Origin: Roseimaritima ulvae
GTDB taxonomy: Bacteria > Planctomycetota > Planctomycetia > Pirellulales > Pirellulaceae
Assembly (NCBI RefSeq): GCF_008065135.1
Contig: NZ_CP042914.1
Span: 6,553,404 to 6,617,403 of the forward strand
Direction: 5' to 3'
Length of the DNA stretch: 64,000 bases
This document shows, one piece after another, positions 55,217 to 64,000 of the stretch; positions within the stretch are counted from its first letter, which is position 1; each line of letters begins with the position of its first letter. Under the pieces are notes generated by a model that saw only the letters and a list, made by a program, of their open reading frames with translations, made no database searches and was not told the origin of the DNA. The position numbers and the translations under genes are program-made.

Positions 55217-55386
55217 CCTAGGCTTCCAGCATGGGGAACGTAGCTACCGTCGCCAGACGGTGGGTCCCCAGCGCAAACCACGCTCTGGCGAGCGTAGCTA
55301 CGAATTTGCAACTTCCAATGTCCAAAGTCTGGCGACTTCGGCTACTAAAAATGAAAACCACCGCCCCAGGCTGGAAGCCTAGGCTA
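55215..55386. repeat. Dispersed-repeat cassette flanked by 17-bp inverted repeats, inside fliI-fliJ
   Basis: TAGCCTAGGCTTCCAGC starts within the fliI stop codon (55215-55231), and its exact reverse complement GCTGGAAGCCTAGGCTA ends the cassette (55369-55385). Inside are the common modules GTAGCTACCGTCGCCAGACG (55240), CTCTGGCGAGCGTAGCTACG (55282) and AAGTCTGGCGACTTCGGCTA (55323). No other content was seen. Confidence 0.85.
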
Positions 55387-55396
55387 CGGAGAGAAC

Positions 55397-55864
55397 ATGT
55401 TCCAATTTCGCTTCGATTCCCTACTGCGACTTCGTGAAAGCGAGCGGGATGCTGCGCGCCAGGAGGTAGCCGATGGGCATCAGGCGATGGGCATTTTGCA
55501 GCAGCAGCGAGAGGACTTGGAACAGCAGCGGCAACAACTGCGTGACACGGCTCAGCGGCGGATGTCCGAAGCCTCGATCTCGGTCGATACGATGTTGAAC
55601 CAGGGCCGCTACGACGTGCAATTGGCTGCCGAGATTCAGGGCATCGCTTCCAACATGGCCGCCGTGGAAAAAGAAATTGAACGTCGCCAAACGCGGCTGC
55701 AAGCGGCCGACATCGAAGTCAAACGCCTGGAACGGTTGCGGGAAACCCAACAACAACAGTGGAACGCCGATCAACTGGCCGCCCAACAGGCCGACCTGGA
55801 TGAAATCGCCACACTGCGATTCGCCCGAGCCAGCCGCAATCAGGGAGCTCACCGATGGGATTAG
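55397..55864 (+). CDS. fliJ: Flagellar export chaperone FliJ
   Basis: A 155-aa helical coiled-coil protein. It has the N-terminal FQFRFDSLLRLRESERDAA signature of FliJ, followed by continuous Gln/Glu/Arg-rich helices (LQQQREDLEQQRQQLRDTAQ, MAAVEKEIERRQTRLQAADI) and a final QADLDEIATLRF. FliJ forms the antiparallel coiled-coil stalk of the FliH-FliI complex. It overlaps the motE-like gene by 10 bp. The repeat cassette lies 11 bp before its start codon. Confidence 0.9.
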   Translation: MFQFRFDSLLRLRESERDAARQEVADGHQAMGILQQQREDLEQQRQQLRDTAQRRMSEASISVDTMLNQGRYDVQLAAEIQGIASNMAAVEKEIERRQTRLQAADIEVKRLERLRETQQQQWNADQLAAQQADLDEIATLRFARASRNQGAHRWD

Positions 55865-56502
55865 TCTTTCGCTTGATCGCCGGCGCCTGCGTGGCCACCG
55901 TGTTGACCCAAGGCATTGTGATCGGTGCCTGTCTCGTGCGCGGCACGTTGAACACTCAATCGCTCACCCAGATCATCGCTTTGATGAACGGCATCGATAT
56001 CACCGGCCAGCGGTTGCGATTGGCGATGAGCCGTGGCGACAGCGCCGAACAACCCGACTTCGACGAAATCCTCGACGCCCGGACTCGGAAAAGTCTGGAC
56101 ATGGACCTGCGACTCGATGCCCAACGTCGGTACAGCCGTGAACTGGAAGAAAAGCTCGCATCACTGCACGCCGAACAGGAACGCTTTGACCTGCGACGTG
56201 AGGAATTCTTCCAAAAATTAGACGAAGTCCGCAGCGGCGTGCAAACCGAGGGCATGCAAGAATTGACCCGCACCCTGCAAGCACTTGCCCCCGAACAGGC
56301 AAAAGATCAACTTTTACGGATGATGGATGACGGTCGTATCGAAGATGTCGTAAATATTGTTCAAGCTACGCCGCTAGATAAACGAACAGATATCTTGGCA
56401 GAGTTTGTTTCCGAAGAAGAATCGAAACAGCTCGAAGAGATTCTCCGCCGCATCGGTGAAGGAGAACCCGCCACGTCGTTGATCGACCGCGCCGGCCGGT
56501 AG
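55855..56502 (+). CDS. MotE/FlbB-like flagellar protein
   Basis: A 215-aa protein. One N-terminal membrane helix (about 4-30, VFRLIAGACVATVLTQGIVI) is followed by a long coiled coil (about 65-120, SRELEEKLASLHAEQERFDL). A C-terminal MgtE-N-like domain spans about 125-195 (ELTRTLQALAPEQAKDQLLR, MMDDGRIEDVVNIVQATPLD). This arrangement matches MotE, a chaperone/partner of the stator in some bacteria, and the related FlbB. Location immediately after fliJ supports a flagellar role. The name is by architecture and position; no specific residues prove it. Confidence 0.75.
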   Translation: MGLVFRLIAGACVATVLTQGIVIGACLVRGTLNTQSLTQIIALMNGIDITGQRLRLAMSRGDSAEQPDFDEILDARTRKSLDMDLRLDAQRRYSRELEEKLASLHAEQERFDLRREEFFQKLDEVRSGVQTEGMQELTRTLQALAPEQAKDQLLRMMDDGRIEDVVNIVQATPLDKRTDILAEFVSEEESKQLEEILRRIGEGEPATSLIDRAGR

Positions 56503-56572
56503 CGTTCCTGCGTTGTCGCTCCAACGGCCGCCCATGCACGGTGCCGCAGCGACATCACTCCACGGAACGGCT

Positions 56573-58303
56573 ATGACTTCTCTTTTGCCCGCCAATGATA
56601 GCTACAGCGACCGCAACAGCTATTCCAAATATCCCAAAAGTTTATCGGCGGGGTTTTCGTCGTCGTCCGCTGCGCGCACGGGACTGAACGCTCCGGCGAT
56701 CGGAGATGCTTTTGCGGACGTGTTCCAAATGATCGCCAGCATGGAAGGTCCGCCGCCCGCGGACGCTCCCGCCGAAGTCTCACCGCCTGCGTCCAACGAA
56801 CCGGTGGCGAGTGATGCGGTGAAGACCGAAACGAACAGCGACGACGACGCGTCCGATCCGAACCAAGCCGCAGCCGTCACCGCGGCCGCCGCGGTACTAA
56901 CCGAGACGGAAGCCGAGTCCGACGAGCCGGACTCCGACGTGGTCGCAACCAAAACGCCGGAAGATGCCGCGGCAACCGCATCCAAACCAGCGACGGAGCT
57001 TACCGCTGAACCAGACGCCGACGCCGACCAAGCGTCTGACCAGCAGTCCGCTGCGGCGAACGTGGAGGAATCTGCGGTGTTGGATTCAGAACCAACCACG
57101 GATGACGGGTCAGGGGACCAACCGACAATTGCCGAAGCCAGCGCTGCCGCCGCGGCAACCCCACTCGCCGCCGACCCGGCAACCTCATCGAACCCATCGG
57201 AAACCACGACGCCCGTCGCCGACGCCACAACCACCAAAGCCGTGACCAACGGACCGACGGTCGAAGCTGCCTCCGACTCCGAACCCGGTGACAGCGAATC
57301 CGATGAACCGGTACTGGCACGCTATGCCGGCGACCCGCAAGATGCTTCTGATGACAAATCCTCGGGTTCCCGCCGCCGGCTTCGGGGCCAGGCACGAGGA
57401 CAGCAAGGACGTGGAGAAGCGGTCCAGGGAGAGTTCGCTGGCGGGGAATCGACGCCTCGTGAACTGCCACCAGCAGTGCGGCCGCAAACCGTAGCCGCAA
57501 CGGCAACGCCGGACGCAGCCGCCGGCGGCATCGATATTTCCGGAATGAATCCAGTCCATCCCGCGGTTGCAGAACCGAGTGCCGCTGCGGTGGCGCTGCC
57601 CACCGCGACGCCACTGCCCGCCGCAACGGCAGCCGCCGGAGCTTCGGCGGCCACAAAAAGTTCTTTGTCAGCATCAGGCGGCGAATCCACTGCGGCGCCG
57701 CGAACCGTCACCGATCCGACCGTCGGTGCCGAATCCACGAGTTCCAAAGATATCCGTGCGACGACCGCCGGCAAGGAAGCCAACGAAGGGCCGCGGGTGG
57801 CCGACCGGGCGCTGTTGGTGCAACGCGTCTCGCGTGCTTTTCAGCGTTTGGGCGTCGACGGCGGGCAGGTTCGCATCCGCCTGCACCCCGAAGAACTCGG
57901 TGGCGTGCAGCTGCAGCTGAACATGCAAGGGCAACGGATGAGCGGCCGGGTGGTGACCGAAACCGAAGCCGCACGCAGCATCCTCACGCAGCATCTGCCC
58001 GAACTGCGGCAGCGACTGGCCGACCAAGGCATGCAAGTCGAACGGCTGGAAGTGCAGTTGGAAGGGGAACAGGACGCGGGTGGGGAGATGGATTTGCCGA
58101 ATCGTGATTCGGCCGGCCAGGGCAGGGCGGGGCAGGGTAGGGAAGGGCAAGACGAAAGGACCGGGTTCCGCGGAACTCGTCGCCCAGCCGCCGCATCCAC
58201 CTCGTCGCCCGAATCATCCACCGCCGCCCCGCAACGCCACGCCACCTCGGCTCGTAGCGTCGTGCAAGCCGCTCAGCAAAAGAGCGTCGACCTGTTCGGC
58301 TAA
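56573..58303 (+). CDS. fliK: Flagellar hook-length control protein FliK
   Basis: A 576-aa protein. ATG 56573 (MTSLLPANDSYSD) is preferred, with a GGA seven bases upstream; TTG at 56513 and ATG at 56534 would lengthen it by 20 and 13 residues. The first 400 residues are Ala/Glu/Thr/Asp-rich low complexity, as expected for the secreted molecular ruler. The C-terminal substrate-switch domain (about 418-510) is conserved: RVSRAFQRLGVDGGQVRIRL, HPEELGGVQLQLNMQGQRMS and HLPELRQRLADQGMQVERLE. A final basic/acidic tail follows. It is followed by flgD after 75 bp. Confidence 0.9.
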   Translation: MTSLLPANDSYSDRNSYSKYPKSLSAGFSSSSAARTGLNAPAIGDAFADVFQMIASMEGPPPADAPAEVSPPASNEPVASDAVKTETNSDDDASDPNQAAAVTAAAAVLTETEAESDEPDSDVVATKTPEDAAATASKPATELTAEPDADADQASDQQSAAANVEESAVLDSEPTTDDGSGDQPTIAEASAAAAATPLAADPATSSNPSETTTPVADATTTKAVTNGPTVEAASDSEPGDSESDEPVLARYAGDPQDASDDKSSGSRRRLRGQARGQQGRGEAVQGEFAGGESTPRELPPAVRPQTVAATATPDAAAGGIDISGMNPVHPAVAEPSAAAVALPTATPLPAATAAAGASAATKSSLSASGGESTAAPRTVTDPTVGAESTSSKDIRATTAGKEANEGPRVADRALLVQRVSRAFQRLGVDGGQVRIRLHPEELGGVQLQLNMQGQRMSGRVVTETEAARSILTQHLPELRQRLADQGMQVERLEVQLEGEQDAGGEMDLPNRDSAGQGRAGQGREGQDERTGFRGTRRPAAASTSSPESSTAAPQRHATSARSVVQAAQQKSVDLFG

Positions 58304-58378
58304 TCTCCATGGCGTCCAACCCGCCGGCTACGCTAGGCTAGCCTGTGTCTAAATCGCATTTCACACTAGGACGATAGC

Positions 58379-58816
58379 ATGTCTTCCATCACATCCGCCG
58401 GCTCGACCACCCAAACGGCAGAGAGCTATTCGGCGAGCAGCCAGAACGAGGGCTTCAGCGAATTAAACATCGATGAATTCCTGCAGCTGCTGATTACCGA
58501 GATGCAGAACCAAGACCCCATGGACCCCATGGAAAACAGTGAAATGCTGCAGCAGATCGGTCAGATTCGCGAGATCGGAGCCACCGACCAACTGACCTCC
58601 ACACTGGGCAACCTGGCAGCCAGTCAGGAACTGGTCACCGCCAGTGGGCTGATCGGTCGACAGGTCGAGGCCTTGGCCGACGACTCGACCGAGGTTTCGG
58701 GCGTCGTCGACAGAATAACTGTACAAACTAATGAAGATGACTCGCGGAATGTCAAAGTTCACGTAGGGGAAAAGACGATAGATATACGGAATATTCGACA
58801 GATAGATTCCGTGTAA
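58379..58816 (+). CDS. flgD: Flagellar hook cap assembly protein FlgD
   Basis: A 145-aa hook-assembly scaffold. The FlgD N-terminal signature is clear: LNIDEFLQLLITEMQNQDPM, then DPMENSEMLQQIGQIREIGA. The C-terminal part (VSGVVDRITVQTNEDDSRNV) is shorter than in the 220-aa enterobacterial protein and lacks its full Tudor/FnIII half. AGGA lies about nine bases before ATG. The next gene, flgE, encodes the hook subunit that FlgD caps. Confidence 0.94.
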   Translation: MSSITSAGSTTQTAESYSASSQNEGFSELNIDEFLQLLITEMQNQDPMDPMENSEMLQQIGQIREIGATDQLTSTLGNLAASQELVTASGLIGRQVEALADDSTEVSGVVDRITVQTNEDDSRNVKVHVGEKTIDIRNIRQIDSV

Positions 58817-58868
58817 CCGTTACGCCTTACCCAAGTTGGCGGAGGTTGCACCCGCTCTTGGGGATACT

Positions 58869-61310
58869 ATGGGACTTGCATCGGCGCTGACGACCGCACT
58901 CACCGGCTTGAGTGCAGCGGAAACCCAAATCGACGTGATTGGCAATAACCTTGCCAACTCGCAAACCGTCGGCTTTAAAGAATCGCGGGTCATTTACTCC
59001 ACCCAGTTCTTGCAGACGCTGTCGCTGGGGGCCGCACCGACAGCCGACAATGGCGGTACCAACCCACGTCAGGTGGGCTTGGGCGTCCAAGTCGCCGAGA
59101 TCTCTTCGAACTTTGGTCAGGGCACGATTGAGATCAGCAGCAGCCCATCCGACTTGGCCATCCAAGACGATGGCTTCTTCATCGTCGAAGGCGCTTCGGG
59201 CGAACGACTCTACACCCGTAACGGGATCTTTAAACTCAACTCCGACGCCGAACTAGTCAATTCGACCGGGCAGCGTTTGCTGGGTTACGGGATTGACGAA
59301 CAGTTTCGGCTGCAGCAGTCCGAACTGGTTCCGCTGACCGTGCCGTTGGGTACCGAAAGTGTTGCCAAGGCGACCGAGAACGTGACTTTCGAAGGCACCC
59401 TGACGCCGCTGGGCGATGTTTCCGACGTCAGCCAAGTGATTCAAAGCCAAGTGCTGGGCGACGCTCAAGTCCCCAGCCCCGATGGCGCCACGATGCTGGT
59501 TGGCACCGCGCCCACCGCTTCCGCCTCGGGCGTCAACGTCAACACCGCCGGCGCTGGTACGCTGCCGGCCGGCGATTATGAATACCGCGTGGTGTTGGTC
59601 GATAGCTCCGGCCAAGAATCCACCTACAGCAATCCCATCGACGTGTCGGTCGGGGCGGGCAACAGCATCGAACTGAGCAACCTGCCGGTCGACGCCGACG
59701 GGCGGGATTTTCCCACCGTCAACATTTACCGTACCGACACCAACGGCAGCGACCTGTTCTTCTTGGGCTCCGCAGCCGCCGGCGGCACTTTCACCGACAC
59801 CGGCACCCAACCGCTGGATCTGAACACTCCGGCCGAGTTGGACAATCTGTCGGGTAACTATTCGTACATGATCACGTACTTCAAACAGGGCGAAAAAGAA
59901 AGTCGCCCCAGTCCGTTGCTGGGACCGCTCAATACGGTCAATGGACGCGTGACCTTGGAAGGCTTTCCCGATCCGCCGGTGCCGCCGGAATCCGGAGGCT
60001 TTCCCGACTACGACTCGATCCGCATCTACCGCAACCTTGCGGGCGACCAAAACAACTTCTATCTGGTCGATACCGTACAGCCCGGGGACACCTATACCGA
60101 CAGCAAGTCCGACGAGGAAATCGCCGACTTGACCCAAAGCGGCAATCAGTTGCTGGACCGCGACGGACCGACCATCGACAGCAATACCTTGTTGACCAAC
60201 GTGCTCCGCCGCGATGGCTCGACCTATGAAAACCTGTTCAAAACCGGCACGCTCAGCTACACCGGCCGCAAGGGTGGTCGAGCCCTGGGGACGAAGGAAC
60301 TGCAGATCAGCGAAACCACCACGGTGCAAGACCTGATCGACTTTGTCTCCGCCACCTCGGGGATTCAAACCGCCCAGATCGACGCTCAAAACCCCATCCC
60401 CACTTCGGAAAACAACATCCAGGGGGAATCCGGTGAACTGGTTCCCGGCGGGATGATTCAAGACGGAGCGCTGCGTTTCGTCAGCAACACCGGCGAATTG
60501 AACGGCTTGGAAATTGACCTGACCGCCTTCCGACTGGAAGATGAGACGGGCAACATCACCGTCCCCAACCTGGCCTTTGGCACCGTCCAGGAAGCCGAAG
60601 GCACCAGCGCGGCCAGCGACCTGATCGTGTATGACACCCTGGGCGTGCCGCTGAACGTCCGCGTCACCACCACGCTGGAACGGACCAGCGACGAAGAAAC
60701 CGTGTACCGCTGGTACGCCGACAGCGCCTCCAATCAGGCGGCCGGAAGCGACAACATCGCCGTTGGTACGGGACTGATCACCTTCGACGGAAACGGCAAC
60801 TTTGTGTCGGCCACCAACAGCACGGTCAACATCAACCGCCAAGGTGTGCCCAGCGTCTCGCCCCTGCAATTCAACTTGGACTTCAGCGGCGTCTCCGGCC
60901 TGGCCACCAGCGAAGCCTCGCTGGCCGCCACCCAACAAGACGGTAGCGCCCCCGGGGTGCTGAACAGCTTCATCGTCGGCGAAGACGGGGTGGTGCGAGG
61001 CGTGTTCAGCAACGGGATTACTCGCGACCTCGGCCAAATTCAACTGGCCCGGTTTGCCAACCCCGTCGGTCTCGACGAACGCGGCTCGAACCTCTACGCC
61101 CAAGGCATCAACACCGGCTTGCCTGTGATGGGAGCCCCCGGCGAAAACGGCATCGGTTCGGTGATCGGCGGAGCGGTCGAACTGAGTAACACCGACATCG
61201 GCAAAGACCTCGTGGACCTGGTCTTGGCTAGTACCCAATACCGAGGCAACAGCCGAGTCATCACGGCCAGCCAACAGTTGATCGACGAACTGCTCAACCT
61301 ACGACGATAA
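58869..61310 (+). CDS. flgE: Flagellar hook protein FlgE with inserted repeat domains
   Basis: An 813-aa hook protein, roughly twice the length of the E. coli protein. ATG 58869 (MGLASALTTALTG) is chosen because a longer TTG frame at 58836 precedes the family start. Conserved ends are LSAAETQIDVIGNNLANSQT at the N-terminus and IGKDLVDLVLASTQYRGNSR with VITASQQLIDELLNLRR at the C-terminus. Between about 234 and 417 lie two related beta modules (YEYRVVLVDSSGQESTYSNP ... FPTVNIYRTDTNGSDLFFLG and YSYMITYFKQGEKESRPSPL ... YDSIRIYRNLAGDQNNFYLV). These are fibronectin-III-like in character and probably decorate the hook surface. Confidence 0.94.
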   Translation: MGLASALTTALTGLSAAETQIDVIGNNLANSQTVGFKESRVIYSTQFLQTLSLGAAPTADNGGTNPRQVGLGVQVAEISSNFGQGTIEISSSPSDLAIQDDGFFIVEGASGERLYTRNGIFKLNSDAELVNSTGQRLLGYGIDEQFRLQQSELVPLTVPLGTESVAKATENVTFEGTLTPLGDVSDVSQVIQSQVLGDAQVPSPDGATMLVGTAPTASASGVNVNTAGAGTLPAGDYEYRVVLVDSSGQESTYSNPIDVSVGAGNSIELSNLPVDADGRDFPTVNIYRTDTNGSDLFFLGSAAAGGTFTDTGTQPLDLNTPAELDNLSGNYSYMITYFKQGEKESRPSPLLGPLNTVNGRVTLEGFPDPPVPPESGGFPDYDSIRIYRNLAGDQNNFYLVDTVQPGDTYTDSKSDEEIADLTQSGNQLLDRDGPTIDSNTLLTNVLRRDGSTYENLFKTGTLSYTGRKGGRALGTKELQISETTTVQDLIDFVSATSGIQTAQIDAQNPIPTSENNIQGESGELVPGGMIQDGALRFVSNTGELNGLEIDLTAFRLEDETGNITVPNLAFGTVQEAEGTSAASDLIVYDTLGVPLNVRVTTTLERTSDEETVYRWYADSASNQAAGSDNIAVGTGLITFDGNGNFVSATNSTVNINRQGVPSVSPLQFNLDFSGVSGLATSEASLAATQQDGSAPGVLNSFIVGEDGVVRGVFSNGITRDLGQIQLARFANPVGLDERGSNLYAQGINTGLPVMGAPGENGIGSVIGGAVELSNTDIGKDLVDLVLASTQYRGNSRVITASQQLIDELLNLRR

Positions 61311-61535
61311 CCCGTAGCCAAACGTAGCCCGTAGCCGAACTCGCCAGAGTTTGGAGACCGAGCCCCGTAGCTACCGTCGCCAGACGGTGGACGCCCCGCC
61401 AAACCACGCTCTGGCGAGTCGTCATTCCGCTTCGCGGCCCCCTGAATAATAAAAACGGCGGAGACGTTCTCAGCCGCGAAGCGGCGGCATGATGCAGCCA
61501 TGGGCGCGAGCCCATGGAGACGGTGCTCCCACTTC
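61311..61535. repeat. Dispersed repeats between convergent flgE and thiC
   Basis: Modules CCGTAGCCGAACTCGCCAGA (61328), GTAGCTACCGTCGCCAGACG (61366) and CACGCTCTGGCGAG (61405) are followed by an inverted repeat CCGCTTCGCGGC (61427-61438) / GCCGCGAAGCGG (61473-61484). This repeat can form a hairpin usable as a terminator for both converging genes. Confidence 0.8.
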
Positions 61536-62873
<1,338 letters not shown>

Positions 62874-63012
62874 TTACTCCAATCGCAAACCGCCCTCCGC
62901 ACCGCTGCGGCAAGGTTTGTTGCGGGTCTGTTGTACATTTCGGATACAGCTACGCTGGGAATCCACCTGTTGTATACCAGACGGAGCGATCCGAGTAGTG
63001 GCAACAAACCGG

Positions 63013-64000
63013 CTACAAGGTCTTCAGATACTCCAAAACGGCCGTTTTTTCGGCTTCGCTCAGCTGATCTGGGTAGTCATGCCCGGCGTTGCTTTTTCCC
63101 CGCCGGCGGGTATCGAAGTACTGTCTGCGGACGGCAATATCAGGTTCATCCAGCGGAACCCGGTCCACCGTTTCAATGCGGAAGCCCACCTTTTCGGTGT
63201 CCATCGCCTCCTCCGTACGCCGCCACACGGTGGGCCGCTGCTCGGGATGCAACAGATGCCACAAAGTGGGCACGCTGCCATTGTGAAGATACGGCGGGCT
63301 GGCCCACACGCCGTCCAGGGGCGGAGCCACGTAGCCATCGGGATCGACCACGGTCTGCTGACGATCCGCTTCTGCCCCATGAGCAAACCAACTGTCGGCG
63401 TACCGCTGCCGGCCGGCCGCCGACAGAGCTTGCAGCCGCACCGGGTCGGTGCCCAAATCCGACAACGGCACGCGCTCGTTCGGATAAGTCTCCTCTCCCC
63501 CGCCGCGCAGCGAATCGCGGGGGAGAGGATTCAGCCGATCAGGATACGTCCCATGGCAGCGGGCACAGTTGTCGGCAAACACGGCCTGCCCACGCTCGGC
63601 CAAAGCTTCGTCCAGCGGCCCCTCATAGCGAGGAGCTTGCAGGGACATCAGATAGTCGTACACCTGTCGGAAATCCGGTTCCCACTCCCGAAACTTTTCC
63701 GGCCCGTTTTCTTCGACCAGCATGAACTGCATCAATCCGCGATGGCCCCGCTCGGCGAACCCATCGATATAGATGTTGGGCCGTTTGTGGAAATGCCACC
63801 AGGGCGGCGCATCCAGATCGTGGTGCACGACTTTGGGAGGCGGAGCATTAACGATATTGAGTTCGGCATCGCGATAGTTCATCAAAGCTACACCGAACAC
63901 CACAGCATTGGTGGTGCCGTGCGTGGTGCCGAGCGGAATCACCAACGATCCGAGATCCATGCGGGTCAGGGGTTTGCCGAGCCGCAGTTTGGTCCGCCGC
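63013..64000 (-). CDS. c-type cytochrome / di-haem peroxidase-like protein, 5' truncated by window edge
   Basis: The frame stays open to base 64000; the first internal ATG is at 63960, but RRTKLRLGKPLTR precedes it in frame, so the start lies outside. At least 328 residues are visible. One haem-binding motif, CARCH (in FADNCARCHGTYPDRLNPLP), and segments such as YLHNGSVPTLWHLLHPEQRP and PPLDGVWASPPYLHNG match planctomycete and proteobacterial cytochrome c peroxidase-like/thiol-oxidoreductase proteins. A second haem site may lie in the missing part. It should be extracytoplasmic. It is adjacent to and on the same strand as thiC, about 145 bp upstream of it, with no evident functional link. Confidence 0.82.
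   Translation of the reverse strand, partial: RRTKLRLGKPLTRMDLGSLVIPLGTTHGTTNAVVFGVALMNYRDAELNIVNAPPPKVVHHDLDAPPWWHFHKRPNIYIDGFAERGHRGLMQFMLVEENGPEKFREWEPDFRQVYDYLMSLQAPRYEGPLDEALAERGQAVFADNCARCHGTYPDRLNPLPRDSLRGGGEETYPNERVPLSDLGTDPVRLQALSAAGRQRYADSWFAHGAEADRQQTVVDPDGYVAPPLDGVWASPPYLHNGSVPTLWHLLHPEQRPTVWRRTEEAMDTEKVGFRIETVDRVPLDEPDIAVRRQYFDTRRRGKSNAGHDYPDQLSEAEKTAVLEYLKTL

Noticed and set aside
59253-61274. 673-aa antisense frame across flgE
   Set aside because: flgE is unmistakable at both ends; the antisense frame is only a consequence of codon bias.

Overview
The window looks like chromosomal DNA of a planctomycete (Planctomycetota, probably Pirellulales). The evidence is a set of families largely confined to or strongly expanded in that phylum: a DUF1501 Tat-exported protein beside a large PSCyt1/DUF1549/DUF1553 cytochrome-type protein, a DUF1598 protein, ECF sigma factors, a Pkn-type kinase with a C-terminal membrane domain, Cys-rich small lipoproteins, long TPR-like secreted proteins, and a flagellar cluster with divergent FlgN/FliG/FliK. 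The DNA is GC-rich, many genes lack a clear Shine-Dalgarno site, and the intergenic spaces are full of dispersed hairpin repeats.

Layout. 1-2.7 kb: a truncated anti-sigma-type gene behind an ECF sigma gene, a small hypothetical gene and a Cys-rich lipoprotein. 2.8-7.6 kb: a DUF1501 / PSD1-cytochrome gene pair with a 28-unit heptanucleotide microsatellite between them. 7.7-9.2 kb: cysH-type APS/PAPS reductase followed by an Rrf2 regulator, with a promoter/operator candidate upstream. 9.2-15.2 kb: secreted hypothetical proteins, a PQQ-type beta-propeller, a 927-aa repeat protein and a 4 x 176-bp array. 15.2-20.6 kb (minus strand): CPXCG protein, M20 deacetylase, J-domain-like membrane protein, coaX, obg and rpmA. 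20.8-29.4 kb: two secreted hypotheticals, a sigma-70 factor with a long multi-HTH N-terminus, a DUF1598 protein and an FHA-GAF-AAA+ sigma-54 activator. 29.4-31.3 kb: a 12-copy 157-bp tandem array. 31.4-46.3 kb: CPBP protease, zinc-ribbon/DUF4282 protein, Ser/Thr kinase, a 1894-aa polytopic membrane protein, a second ECF sigma, a MITE-like element, two small conserved proteins and an 851-aa TPR-like protein.

46.4-61.3 kb is the flagellar block, all on the plus strand: flgN-like, a solo HATPase-like gene, flgB, flgC, fliE, fliF, [minus-strand fatty acid desaturase], fliG, fliH, fliI, fliJ, motE-like, fliK, flgD, flgE. It encodes the rod, MS-ring, switch, export ATPase complex, hook-length ruler, hook cap and hook. 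The window ends with minus-strand thiC and a cytochrome c gene that runs off the right edge.

Most notable: the sigma-70 factor with about 330 residues of added HTH modules before the sigma core, the HATPase-like protein inside the flagellar operon, the giant membrane protein facing a kinase across a shared promoter region, the 157-bp and 176-bp arrays, a clean nested-inverted-repeat MITE candidate, and a family of short intergenic repeats that has inserted even inside the fliI-fliJ transcription unit. No tRNA, rRNA, CRISPR array or intact insertion sequence was recognised.
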